Below, in pieces: positions 1 to 7,672 of a DNA stretch of 64,000 nt. Source of the stretch: Kitasatospora sp. MAP5-34 (GTDB lineage: Bacteria; Actinomycetota; Actinomycetes; Streptomycetales; Streptomycetaceae). How positions within the stretch are numbered: position 1 is the stretch's first letter; each line of letters opens with the position of its first letter. Below the pieces are notes generated by a model, which ran no database searches, had not been told where the DNA came from, and saw only the letters and a program-made list of their open reading frames with translations. The translations under genes were made by a program, and so were the position numbers. The stretch covers positions 1 through 64,000 of the forward strand of contig NZ_JARXZC010000003.1 of the NCBI RefSeq assembly GCF_029894335.1. Direction: 5' to 3'.

Positions 1-76
1 CCCGATCGCGATCAGGCCCGCCACCCGGCCCGAGTACCCGACCGCGCACCACACCAGCCCCCGTGACCTGCAGATT
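1..76. other. left-edge stretch, no supported gene
   Basis: Minus-strand frame ending at the window edge is open from a stop near 87 to base 1 and would read as a hydrophobic segment (VWCAVGYSGRVAGLIAIG-like), but no start codon with a ribosome binding site is seen. It may be the remnant of a membrane-protein gene or chance; it lies right behind the truncated flavoprotein gene, so a recombination junction is possible. Confidence 0.2.
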
Positions 77-553
77 TCAGGATGGAATTAGCTCAATGAG
101 GGTGCGCAGGTCGCTCTCGCCGAGGACTGCGACAGGGTACTCGCGGATGCGCAGGTGGTGGGAGGAGAAGGCGTCGATGGCCCTGTCGGTCAGGCGTTCT
201 CCCAGCAGTGGGGGCTTGGTGGGCAGCGATTCGATGAGCCAGGCGAAGGCGGTGTCGCACAGTTCCCGGGCGCGGTCGACGCCCAGGTGCGGAACGAGGC
301 GACGACCCGACGGCAGCAGGCTGAGCTTGGCGCCGTCGCCGTAGTGCATGGAACCGCCGAAGCCGCTGACGACGTTGCACACCCCACCGCAGCCGGTGCA
401 TTTGAAACCGCGGTCGACGGGGCAGGGACGGTGGCGGTAGGGACGGCCGGCCTCCAGGAGCAGGATGTCCATGCCGGGATTCGTAGAGGCGATGGCGCGG
501 GCGCAGGCCAGTCCGGCCGGCCCGGCTCCCGTGATGACGACGTGCTTGTGCAT
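77..553 (-). pseudogene. truncated FAD-dependent oxidoreductase (N-terminal part)
   Basis: Encodes 158 residues starting at the ATG at 553. A dinucleotide-binding Rossmann start (VITGAGPAGLACA, residues 6-18) is followed by an acidic strand end (LLLEAG) and a cysteine cluster C52/C55/C59 in a KCTGCGGVCN segment, then a GFGG motif. This order resembles the N-terminus of COG2509-type flavoproteins, which are usually around 480 residues. The frame stops after LIELIPS, so two thirds of the enzyme is missing and the product should be inactive. It is divergent from the XRE regulator at 874. Truncation is inferred from family length; no remainder is visible to the left edge. Confidence 0.6.
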
Positions 554-873
554 TGGGATCCCCCAGGGACTCTCGCCGACCCGCCCGCAATGGCACCCGA
601 CGGCAGCCGAGCGGCAGGCGGATCGCGCTCCGATATAAGTGGCCACCCGCCGCTGGAGCGGCGGGGCAGCCGGCACCGGCGGTTCCCACCTGGTGCGTAC
701 CCTCAGGAAAGCGGCGCACGGCGCGCTGAAGCGATGTCAGACAGGCTGGAAATTCGGATGAAATTGCCGAGTTGGCCAGTAATTTCCAACCCTCAAGGCC
801 TATTGCCCAGCGTGTCCGCTTCGCTACTGTCAGGGATGACGGTTCGGTACTGCAGCAGCTCGGGGGCCCGGCC
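554..873. other. 320-bp divergent intergenic region
   Basis: Lies between the truncated flavoprotein (minus) and the XRE regulator (plus), so it should carry their promoters. It is less GC-rich near 740-800, where the inverted repeat at 747-788 sits. No coding pattern on either strand is convincing. Confidence 0.4.
747..788. promoter_or_regulatory. inverted repeat, candidate operator of the XRE gene
   Basis: Arms TGGAAATT (747-754) and AATTTCCA (781-788) are perfect complements separated by 26 bases, in a locally AT-rich stretch about 90 bases before the XRE start at 874. Position and symmetry suggest an operator or autoregulatory site; no promoter hexamers are clear. Confidence 0.3.
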
Positions 874-2163
874 ATGGGAAAACCGAACAACGTGTTCCGG
901 CGGGTGCGCGAAGACGAGTGGAAGATGGGCCGCCGCGAGGCCGCCGAGTTCCTGGTGAAGAAGTCGATCGAGTTCGGCGAGCCCATCGAGCTGGGCCCGA
1001 GGACCATAGTCACCTGGGAGGACGGCACAACGGCCTGCCCACGGCCGAAACACCAGCGCCTGCTGTACCGGGTCACCGGACGGACCATCACCCAACTCGG
1101 ATTCACCCCGCGCGCACCGCGCGCGACCCGATCACAGACGGCTGGTCAGATGACGGAAGGTGAGGACGACATGCGGCGACGAAGCCTCCTCCTCGGCGCC
1201 GGAGCTGCTCTGCTGACCGCAGTGGCCCAGGACACCCCGAGCGCCAGCCCTCCGCTGGGTGACGACCATCTGCAGGCCGTGCTGAACGCGGAGCGCGGCC
1301 TGTACGCACAGGACCGCGAGCACGGCTCCGCCGAGCTGGGTCGGCAGGCCACCACTGCCCTGCACACCGCGCACACCTGGCTGCGTCAGGGCCGCTACAG
1401 CGAGGACATGGGCCGACACCTGCACTCCGCCACCGGCGCACTGTCGGTCGCGGCCGGCTGGCTGGCGCTGGACTCAGGCCGCACCCACGACGCCCGGTCC
1501 CTTTACACCGAAGCCCTGGCCAGTGCTCGGCAGGCCGACGATCCCGGGCTGGAGGCCCACGCCTTCGCCTGCCTTTCCCAGCTCGCGCACGCCACCGGCC
1601 GCCCTCGTGAGGCAGTTGGCACCGCCCAGGTCGCCCAGCGTGCCGCCGCCCACCTCGGTTCCGCCCGCTGGTCGTCCCTGCTGGCGATGCGGGAGGCCCG
1701 GGGCTGGGCCCTTCAGGGAGACCGGGCGCTCACCGAGGGCGCAGTGGTCAGGGCCCACACCCTCTACGCCAAGGGCCCGAGCGACGCCGACCCGGACTGG
1801 CTGGAGTTCTACGTCCCCGCCGAGCTGGCCGGCCTGGAATCACTGTGCCGCGCCGACCTCGGCCAGCACGAACGGGCCTGCGCCGGGGCGGAGCAGGCCG
1901 TCATGTTGTTCGGCGACGACCACACCCGCAATCGCTCCCTGTACACCGCCGACATCGCACTTCATCATGCGAGGAAGCCCAACCCCGACCTCGACGCAGC
2001 CACCGACGCGGCCCGCCAGACCCTCGCATACTTGCCCGACGTACGCTCCGAGCGCCTGATCCGGTCCCTGCGCGATGTCGCCGGCGCCCTGAAGGCCCAC
2101 GACCAGGTGCGGGACGTCGCCGACTTCCTAGACGCCTACCGAGCCGCCGTCCCCGCCGCCTGA
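874..2163 (+). CDS. XRE-family regulator with TPR sensor domain
   Basis: 429 residues from ATG 874; the frame extends further 5' but homology-like sequence begins here. Residues about 5-75 match the Streptomyces-type helix-turn-helix pattern (FRRVREDEWKMGRREAAEFL ... TIVTWEDG ... PRPKHQRLL). A linker with a basic-hydrophobic run RRRSLLLGAGAALLTAV (about residue 100) leads into roughly 280 residues of alanine-rich helical repeats, read as tetratricopeptide repeats. Such proteins bind DNA through the HTH and are thought to sense a peptide or partner through the TPRs. Stop is 8 bases before the following GNAT gene, so the two are probably cotranscribed. Ligand unknown. Confidence 0.75.
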   Translation: MGKPNNVFRRVREDEWKMGRREAAEFLVKKSIEFGEPIELGPRTIVTWEDGTTACPRPKHQRLLYRVTGRTITQLGFTPRAPRATRSQTAGQMTEGEDDMRRRSLLLGAGAALLTAVAQDTPSASPPLGDDHLQAVLNAERGLYAQDREHGSAELGRQATTALHTAHTWLRQGRYSEDMGRHLHSATGALSVAAGWLALDSGRTHDARSLYTEALASARQADDPGLEAHAFACLSQLAHATGRPREAVGTAQVAQRAAAHLGSARWSSLLAMREARGWALQGDRALTEGAVVRAHTLYAKGPSDADPDWLEFYVPAELAGLESLCRADLGQHERACAGAEQAVMLFGDDHTRNRSLYTADIALHHARKPNPDLDAATDAARQTLAYLPDVRSERLIRSLRDVAGALKAHDQVRDVADFLDAYRAAVPAA

Positions 2164-2171
2164 AGGAATCC

Positions 2172-2729
2172 ATGAGCGCCCCCGCTACGCCCGTGACCCT
2201 GCGCCGCTATGGCCCCGGCGACGCTGCCGTGCTGCTGGACACCCTTACCGATGTGTGGGCCGAGGCACACGCCGGACACGACGATGTCGCCCGGGCCGGG
2301 TTCACCTCCGAGACCCTGCGCCGCCAGGTCACCGGCCACGCCCGGCGGGACGACTTCACTCTGATCACCGCGTACTGCAGCGGCCACCTCGTCGGCTTCG
2401 GCTACGGCTTCCGCTGCACCCCCGCCTACTGGTACGGCGAGGAGTTGATGCCGTCCATCACTCCTGAGGAAGCACGGATAACCGACTCGCTGGCGGGGAT
2501 CTGCGAGCTCGCGGTCCGGCCTGGCTGGCAGGGGGAAGGCGTCGGCACCCGCCTGCACGCCGCACTGCTCGACGCTCTCCGCCCCCAGTGGGTGTCGCTG
2601 CTGGCCATGCCCGACAACGAGTCCGCCCAACGGCTCTACCAGCACCTCGGCTACCGCCACGCCGGCCTCTACCGCGCCGGAGCGGACGGCCCGGTACTCG
2701 ACCTGCTCCTGCTGCGGACGGACTTCTGA
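2172..2729 (+). CDS. GNAT family N-acetyltransferase
   Basis: 185 residues. ATG 2172 is preceded by AAGGAA at a suitable distance. The acetyl-CoA pyrophosphate-binding motif A is clear: a beta-strand (CELAV) then RPGWQGEGVGTRLHAALL (about 116-133), matching the Q/R-x-x-G-x-G/A loop. A C-terminal NESAQRLYQHLGYR element is the usual motif B. It should transfer acetyl from acetyl-CoA to an amine, but the acceptor cannot be read from the sequence. It sits between the XRE gene and another GNAT in an apparent three-gene operon. Confidence 0.85.
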   Translation: MSAPATPVTLRRYGPGDAAVLLDTLTDVWAEAHAGHDDVARAGFTSETLRRQVTGHARRDDFTLITAYCSGHLVGFGYGFRCTPAYWYGEELMPSITPEEARITDSLAGICELAVRPGWQGEGVGTRLHAALLDALRPQWVSLLAMPDNESAQRLYQHLGYRHAGLYRAGADGPVLDLLLLRTDF

Positions 2730-2731
2730 GT

Positions 2732-3280
2732 ATGGCCGACACCCCGTCATGGGTGCATGCGGTCTGGCCCCTCGCCCTGCGCACCGAGCGCCTGCGGCTA
2801 CGCCCGGTCGAGACCGCGGACCTCCCGATGCTGACCGAGTTGTGGCGTAGCCGAGCAGTGCGGCTGTTCTTGGGCGGTCCGGTGGCCGAGGAGCACATCG
2901 CGGAGCGGCTGCAGACGGCTGAAGGGGCGGTCGGAGCCTTCACCGTGGAGCTGGCGGCTGAGGGACCGGTGCTCGGCCGGGTCACGGTGGACTCGGACCA
3001 CCGCGCCGCAGACCGGATCGAGGTCAGCTACGAGTTCCTGCCCCGGTATCACGGGATGGGCTACGCCGCCGAGGCGGTCTCGGAAGCCATTCGGTGGGCG
3101 CAGTCCGTAGCGCCGGCCGGGCAGCGGGTGGTGGCCGTGACCCAGGTCGCGAACCTCCGCTCGCGGCGCCTGCTGGAGCGCATCGGGATGAGCCAGACCG
3201 AGCGGTTCACCGAGTACGGGGCGGAGCAGGCGCTGTACACGGCCAGCGGTCGGCCTGACCCGGGATCATCCGGCTCGTAG
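2732..3280 (+). CDS. GNAT acetyltransferase, RimJ/RimL type
   Basis: 182 residues; ATG 2732 lies only 2 bases after the previous stop. N-terminal RTERLRLRPVETADLPML is typical of the Acetyltransf_3 (RimJ/RimL) branch, and PRYHGMGYAAEAVSEAIRWA (about 104-123) is the acetyl-CoA loop, followed by NLRSRRLLERIGM. RimJ/L relatives acetylate protein N-termini or aminoglycoside-like and amino-acid substrates; the substrate here is unknown. Probably cotranscribed with 874 and 2172. Confidence 0.85.
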   Translation: MADTPSWVHAVWPLALRTERLRLRPVETADLPMLTELWRSRAVRLFLGGPVAEEHIAERLQTAEGAVGAFTVELAAEGPVLGRVTVDSDHRAADRIEVSYEFLPRYHGMGYAAEAVSEAIRWAQSVAPAGQRVVAVTQVANLRSRRLLERIGMSQTERFTEYGAEQALYTASGRPDPGSSGS

Positions 3281-3353
3281 GCCGAATTCACCCCGGCGGC
3301 CCGGGGCGGACGGGGATGCTGCGCCGAACGGGTCGGGGTGGCCCGCCAAGCTG

Positions 3354-3400
3354 TTGTTCAAATTGGAACAAAGGTGTACGGTCTAACCGGTCAGACGGTT
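3354..3400. promoter_or_regulatory. two inverted repeats upstream of ribA
   Basis: TTGTTC-N6-GAACAA (3354-3371) is a perfect 6-bp-arm dyad; AACCG-N6-CGGTT (3385-3400) follows 14 bases later. Both lie 50-95 bases before the ribA start in an AT-rich patch of otherwise GC-rich DNA, as expected for a promoter/operator. The second has the spacing of TetR-type half-sites, but no such regulator is adjacent. No FMN riboswitch fold is evident. Confidence 0.35.
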
Positions 3401-3448
3401 TAAATTCGAATCACCTGCGGAAGATTCGCTGGTCACTGGAGGCTGGGC

Positions 3449-4096
3449 ATGCCGAATACCGAGAACGAGCAGCGGCTGACGCCTGCCACCGTTCGCTCAC
3501 GCGTACGCATCCCCCTGGCCTTCCCCGACGGCTACCGGACCGAGGCGGAGGTCTTCACCTTCCACGGCCTCACCGACGGAGCCGAACACCTCGCCCTCGC
3601 CCTCGGCACGCCCGACCCCGCCCAGGCCCCCCTGGTCCGGCTGCACTCCGAGTGCCTCACCGGGGACGTCTTCGGCTCGGCCCGCTGCGACTGCGGCCCC
3701 CAGCTCCGCGAGGCCGTCGAGCGGATCACCGAGACGGGCGGCTACCTGCTCTACCTCCGCCAGGAGGGCCGGGGCATCGGCCTCTACAACAAGCTCGACG
3801 CCTACGCCCTCCAGGACTCCGGCCTCGACACCTACCAGGCCAACACCGCCCTCGGCCTCCCCGAGGACGGCCGCGACTACACCGCCGCCGCCCAGATGCT
3901 CAGCACCCTGGACGCCACCACCATCCGCCTGCTCAGCAACAACCCCGACAAGGCGGCCCAACTCACCACCCTGGGCGTCGACATCACCGAACGCATCCCC
4001 ACCGGCATCCACGTCTCCGACACCAACGTGCGCTACCTCCGCGCCAAGGTCGAACACACCGGCCACTCCATCCCCCTCCCCCGCCTGGTCGGCTGA
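3449..4096 (+). CDS. ribA: GTP cyclohydrolase II
   Basis: 215 residues, close to the E. coli enzyme (196). Converts GTP to 2,5-diamino-6-ribosylamino-pyrimidinone 5'-phosphate, formate and pyrophosphate, the first committed step of riboflavin synthesis. Zinc ligands are visible as C69, C80 and C82 in the segment HSECLTGDVFGSARCDCG, and RQEGRGIGLYNKL (about 104-116) is the GTP-binding/catalytic signature. ATG 3449 follows an upstream GGAGG. There is no DHBP-synthase domain and no other rib gene nearby. Stand-alone copies in actinomycetes can serve flavin or secondary-metabolite pathways; its role here cannot be told. Confidence 0.93.
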   Translation: MPNTENEQRLTPATVRSRVRIPLAFPDGYRTEAEVFTFHGLTDGAEHLALALGTPDPAQAPLVRLHSECLTGDVFGSARCDCGPQLREAVERITETGGYLLYLRQEGRGIGLYNKLDAYALQDSGLDTYQANTALGLPEDGRDYTAAAQMLSTLDATTIRLLSNNPDKAAQLTTLGVDITERIPTGIHVSDTNVRYLRAKVEHTGHSIPLPRLVG

Positions 4097-4141
4097 ACCC
4101 AAGCGGCGCAGTGAGCCGCAGGGCCGACTGTGGGGGTCAGG

Positions 4142-5045
4142 TCAACAGGAACCCATCCCCGTGACGGGCTGCCCGAGGATCTCTTGAGCGATCTGCCACC
4201 GCATGCCGCTGCGCGAGCCCTTGACGAGAACCACGTCCCCCGGCTTCACGAGAGACTTCACGTACGCGGCTGCGGTGGCGTTGTCACCGCAAATAGCGAC
4301 CTCGGGCACGCCTGCCGCCTTGGCCGCCAACGCGAGCTGCTTGGCGAGTTTGTCTCCTACGGCCACCACCAGGTCCACGCCCAGCTCGCCCGCTTCCCGC
4401 CCGATCGAGCGGTGCCCCTCCACGGCTTCGTCGCCCAGCTCCAGCATCTCGCCGAGTACGGCGATCCTCCGGCCTTCCGGGGTGAGCGGCGGAAAGACGA
4501 TCGCCCGCCCTGTGTACGACGCGGTGATCCGGCTGAGCGGTACCCGGTGGTTCTCCTGGCCCCAGCGCGACGGGTCGCGGAAGAGGATCACGGGGTCCGG
4601 GCCGCCCTCGTAGCCGTACGCGACGATCAGGTGGCCGCCCTTTCGGCCGTCCTCCGGGAGCTGCTCGGTCACCGAGATGATCAGCGGTGCGTCGTCCAGG
4701 TAGCGCGGCAGCTCTTCCGCCGGGACAGGCATCGCACGACCCGGCAGGCCGAAGCCGCCCGCCAGGTCGGCGATGCCCGCGTGAAGCCACCCACGGTCGG
4801 TCGGCGATGCCCGCGTGAAGCCACCCACGGTCGGTCAACGCGCCTTCCTTCACCCCGAGCTTTACCAACTCGGTGAGCGCGGGGACCTCGTACCCGTAGG
4901 CCAGCAGGATCATCCGCAGCGCTGCCATGCCGCACGCCCGGTCGGACCACTCCATCCAGTCTCCCAGCTCCGAGCCGCCGTACGCCTCCCACCCGTCTGG
5001 AGAGATGAGTTGACGGCACATCGGGACCTCGTGCACGCGTGACAT
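4142..5045 (-). pseudogene. C39-like peptidase fused to a MurF C-terminal domain, frame-broken
   Basis: Start ATG 5045 with GGAGG just upstream. The first half resembles Peptidase_C39_2: catalytic Cys near residue 38 (DRACGMAALRM), His near 127 (GGHLIVAYGYE) and Asp near 146 (FRDPSRWG) after repair. The second half (about 181-275) is the Mur-ligase C-terminal fold as in MurF (RRIAVLGEMLELGD, later PGDVVLVKGS); the MurF N and central ATP-binding domains are absent. A 34-bp tandem duplication at 4765-4836 shifts the frame; removing one copy restores a 289-codon ORF. Divergent from the PCC/TgmA genes, so possibly the protease or immunity part of that RiPP locus. Confidence 0.7.
4765..4836. repeat. 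34-bp tandem duplication causing a frameshift
   Basis: The sequence beginning cgatgcccgcgtgaag at 4771 recurs at 4805; identity extends from six bases before each copy through about 32 bases after. 34 is not a multiple of three, so the minus-strand peptidase/MurF gene changes frame here. The near-perfect identity implies a recent event or an assembly artefact. Confidence 0.9.
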
Positions 5046-5227
5046 GACAGCAGCCTCCGGACGATCAGACAGCGGGGTTCCGGGGGCCGGGACTCCGGTG
5101 AAAACGGGACTGGGCAAGGGGACATCGTACGGGGGGCGGGCCACGGCCTCGTGGAGCATGGCCAGCACCACATCGGAGTGGGCGGCTGCGAGACCTCACG
5201 CCGCTACTCAGTTGGGAGAGTTGACCC

Positions 5228-5614
5228 ATGCACGTGTTCCAGGTGGACAACGCCGAGTTGATCGAGAGCATCACGCAGCAGGCCAAGGAAGCCGGGGTCA
5301 CCGACGGGGCGATCGTCTCCCTGATCGGCGCGGCCGGCTCCTTCACGGTCAGCACGATGCCTGCCGACGACGCCTCGGCCGACGTGGTCACCGACTACGG
5401 CCAGCCCGCCGAGATGCTCGGCACGGGCGAGATCGTGAACGGCGCGGTCCACATCCACGCGACCATGGCCGTGGCCGGGGACCTGGGCGTGTCGCTGGAG
5501 CCCACCGCCACGTACGCCGCGCCCAAAGATTCCCGTCAGGTCCCGTTGACGGGTAAGCGCACCACCCGCCCGGCCACTCGGCCGGACGACACCAAGCCAC
5601 TCCGAGGAGCCTCT
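5228..5614 (+). pseudogene. PCC/DUF296 domain, C-terminus degraded
   Basis: ATG 5228 has GGGAGAG seven bases upstream. Residues 1-85 follow the small bacterial PCC (plants and prokaryotes conserved, DUF296) pattern: AIVSLIGAAGSFTVSTMP, then the metal-site-like VHIHATMAV. After that the expected glycine/histidine strand (AGHLHxAHVRTHFxRAY-like) is not in this frame; VAGAHRHVRRAQ appears in the +2 frame, so one or more indels have damaged the end. The frame then runs without a stop straight into the TgmA-like sequence at 5615. Family members bind DNA or metal as trimers, but function here is unknown. Confidence 0.55.
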
Positions 5615-5881
5615 GTGACCGCCACCGCTGCGAAGCTCACCGCCGCCCGCCCGTGGGGTATCAGCCGACTCGCGCCCTACCCGACTACTGTTCAGCTCCC
5701 GCACGCCACGGTCACCGTCGACCCCGCCACGCAGCTCGGCGTGTTCCGCGACCGTGCCGGCCAGGTGGTCGAGATGGGCAAGCACGGCACCAGCTCCGGG
5801 ACCGAGACCTCCACGACCACGAATTCGGATTCGGACTCGGACTCGGACTCGGCGAACGACCAGGACAGCAACCAGGACTGA
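5615..5881 (+). CDS. tgmA: TgmA-like graspetide (ATP-grasp RiPP) precursor
   Basis: 88 residues from GTG 5615, with GAGGAG directly upstream; the same frame is open back to the PCC remnant, so a fusion protein cannot be excluded. Landmarks are those of ATP-grasp-modified RiPP precursors of actinobacteria: RPWGISRLAPYP (12-23), TVTVDPATQ (33-40), then VVEMGKHGT (51-59) before a hydroxyl/acid-rich tail of Thr, Ser and Asp with four or more SD repeats. In this family an ATP-grasp ligase links Asp/Glu side chains to Ser/Thr as omega-esters. The stop overlaps the ligase start (TGATG), which is the usual gene order. Identification is by recall of family motifs. Confidence 0.75.
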   Translation: MTATAAKLTAARPWGISRLAPYPTTVQLPHATVTVDPATQLGVFRDRAGQVVEMGKHGTSSGTETSTTTNSDSDSDSDSANDQDSNQD

Positions 5882-6189
5882 TGCCGGCGACCGAGGAGAG
5901 GCCGGTACTGGTGGCCACCGAGGCGGATGACGTCACCGCTGACATGGTGATCACCGAACTCAACCGGCGGAATGTGCCGGTGGTCAGGTTCAACCCCGCC
6001 GACATCGGCGCGGGGCTGGCGGTCTCGGCTCGGTTCGGTACCTGCCCGGCCGCAGTGGCCGGGCGGGTACGTACCCCGTCGAGAGTTGCCGACCTGGCCC
6101 AAGTGCGGGCGGCGTCGCGACACCCGGGAGATGCCCAGCGCGCTCTGGAACTCGTTGAACCGACGCAACACCGGCGAAGGACGCCTTGA
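5881..6189 (+). pseudogene. tgmB: TgmB-like ATP-grasp peptide maturase, truncated
   Basis: ATG 5881 overlaps the tgmA stop. The N-terminus (PVLVATEADDVTADMVITEL, then NRRNVPVVRFNPADI) and the later RTPSRVADLAQVRA match the pre-ATP-grasp domain of graspetide ligases, normally about 320-340 residues. Family-like sequence stops at about base 6112, where a WYRRP-type segment would follow; the rest of the 102-residue frame is antisense to an HxlR remnant. No ATP-grasp catalytic domain is present, so the ligase cannot work. Confidence 0.7.
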
Positions 6190-6262
6190 GGATCAGCAGC
6201 GTCCAGCGGTCGCCGAGGATCACCAGCGGGCGGGTGATCGAGCACGGCAGGTCGGCCAGGTC
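6112..6262 (-). pseudogene. HxlR-family regulator remnant
   Basis: Minus strand reads DLADLPCSITRPLVILGDRW then TLLILKASFAG, a textbook HxlR winged-helix N-terminus. After one extra base (an A in the AA at 6167-6168) the neighbouring frame continues LRRFNEFQSALGIS. The sequence then ends at the junction with the truncated ATP-grasp gene. No start codon is left upstream. A dead fragment of a regulator gene. Confidence 0.7.
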
Positions 6263-6334
6263 TTCTGATCAGGACTGTCAGGCGCCGCAGGCGCGCATGA
6301 GGGTGTGCCGGGCAGCTGGTCGGTGCACACGAAC

Positions 6335-6377
6335 ACCGCCCCCGCCAGGCTCGTTGATCGAGTCCGGCGGGGGCGGT
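6335..6377. terminator. strong hairpin downstream of GH16 gene
   Basis: Perfect 12-bp arms ACCGCCCCCGCC (6335-6346) and GGCGGGGGCGGT (6366-6377) with a 19-base loop, lying just past the stop of the minus-strand GH16 gene at 6407. Reads as an intrinsic terminator without a U-tract, as is common in Streptomyces. Confidence 0.65.
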
Positions 6378-6406
6378 GAACTGCGGGAAGGTGGCCGACG
6401 GCGACG

Positions 6407-7672
6407 TCAGTGCTGCCAGACCCGCACGTAGTCGACCTGCATGTCGGCGGGGGCGACGGTCGGGTTGCCGGCCGTATCAACCGCATTGTTGAGAATCAGG
6501 AACTGCGGCGCGGAGGTGATGCCACTGGTGATCTGACCCACCTTCACACCGTCGTAGTAGTACGTGACCGAGCCGGGCTCCCAGTCGGCCCCGTACGTGT
6601 GCCAGCCGCTGAAGTTGCCGGAGGCGCAGCCCCCGGGGCCGCCGGACGGGGAGTGGAAGTGGTAGCAGGCCTGACCGCTCAGGCCCTCCATGACGTCCAG
6701 CTCACCGTTGGTCGGCCAGCTCTGGCCGTCGGTCCAGAAGGCCGGCCAGTTGGCGATCTGCGAGCCGGAGGGCGGCAGGTAGATCCGGCTCTCGGTGTAT
6801 CCATAGGTGAACTCGTAGCCGCCGCTCGCCCGGCCATCATGGGGGTTGCTGGAGATCAGGCCCGAGGTGTACGGGTGGCTCGCGGTGGTCCCCTTCGAGG
6901 TACAGGTGCTCGCATCCTGAGTGGCCGTCAGGTGCAGGCTACCGCCCGAGACGGTTGCGTGCGAGGCGTTGTAGCACTGGGACTCGTAGGGGTTCACGGG
7001 GCCCGAGACGCCGTTCCAGTTGCTGGGCACCGAGCCGCCGTCCCCGTACCAGCCGGGGGTCCACTTGGAGGAGTCCAGGGCTCCGCCGTTGAACTCGTCG
7101 GCGAACTTGAGGTTCCAACTGCCGCCGACCCCGACCGGACCGCCGGTGGCCGCCGGGGTGGGAGTCGCAGTGGGAGTCACCGTCGGAGTGGCCGTGGGGA
7201 CAGGGGTGGGCGTGGGCGTGGGCGCCGGAGCCGTCGCACCGGCGGTGAAGCTGCCGACCGGGGAGAGCGGGTGCCAGACGTTGTTGACCTCGTACGACAC
7301 GAAGTACTTGTAGGTGCCTGCCGGGAAGGTACGGCTCTGCGGGGTGAAGGTCTGCTGCTTCGAGGTCAGCGTGGTCTGGATCGCACCGGGGAAGTCGTAG
7401 TTGGCACCGCTCGCCGAACGGACAGCGACAGCCAGGGCCTGGACCTTGACCTTCTGCAAGGAGTGCAGCTTGGCGGTCGCCGTCGCCTGCGCGCCGGCGG
7501 AGGGCGCGGAAGGCGTGACGGCCAGCGAGTCGACGACCACCGGCTCGACCGCGCGGGCCGGGGCGGCCCAGGCGGCGGTACCGACACCGACGGCGGCGAG
7601 GGCGATCCCGGCTACGGCGAAACGTCGCCTGGCTGCGGGCGTGCTGCGGCGGTGCTGCGGGTGTTTGGGCAT
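6407..7672 (-). CDS. secreted GH16 family glycoside hydrolase
   Basis: 421 residues from ATG 7672. A basic N-region with RRRFAVAG and a hydrophobic core ending AAWAAPARA gives an export signal (about 1-41), possibly Tat. Residues about 43-147 look like an Ig-like or carbohydrate-binding module, followed by a Pro-Thr linker (150-173). The C-terminal domain is GH16: DEFNGG, the catalytic ELDVME at 324-329 (nucleophile and acid/base Glu), and the closing DYVRVWQH. The family hydrolyses beta-1,3/1,4-glucans or galactans. A hairpin terminator follows. It lies near the exopolysaccharide operon, whose product may be its substrate (inference). Confidence 0.9.
   Translation of the reverse strand: MPKHPQHRRSTPAARRRFAVAGIALAAVGVGTAAWAAPARAVEPVVVDSLAVTPSAPSAGAQATATAKLHSLQKVKVQALAVAVRSASGANYDFPGAIQTTLTSKQQTFTPQSRTFPAGTYKYFVSYEVNNVWHPLSPVGSFTAGATAPAPTPTPTPVPTATPTVTPTATPTPAATGGPVGVGGSWNLKFADEFNGGALDSSKWTPGWYGDGGSVPSNWNGVSGPVNPYESQCYNASHATVSGGSLHLTATQDASTCTSKGTTASHPYTSGLISSNPHDGRASGGYEFTYGYTESRIYLPPSGSQIANWPAFWTDGQSWPTNGELDVMEGLSGQACYHFHSPSGGPGGCASGNFSGWHTYGADWEPGSVTYYYDGVKVGQITSGITSAPQFLILNNAVDTAGNPTVAPADMQVDYVRVWQH

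Noticed and set aside
3300..3448. FMN riboswitch upstream of ribA
   Set aside because: The conserved RFN core and its helices are not found; only two short dyads are present.
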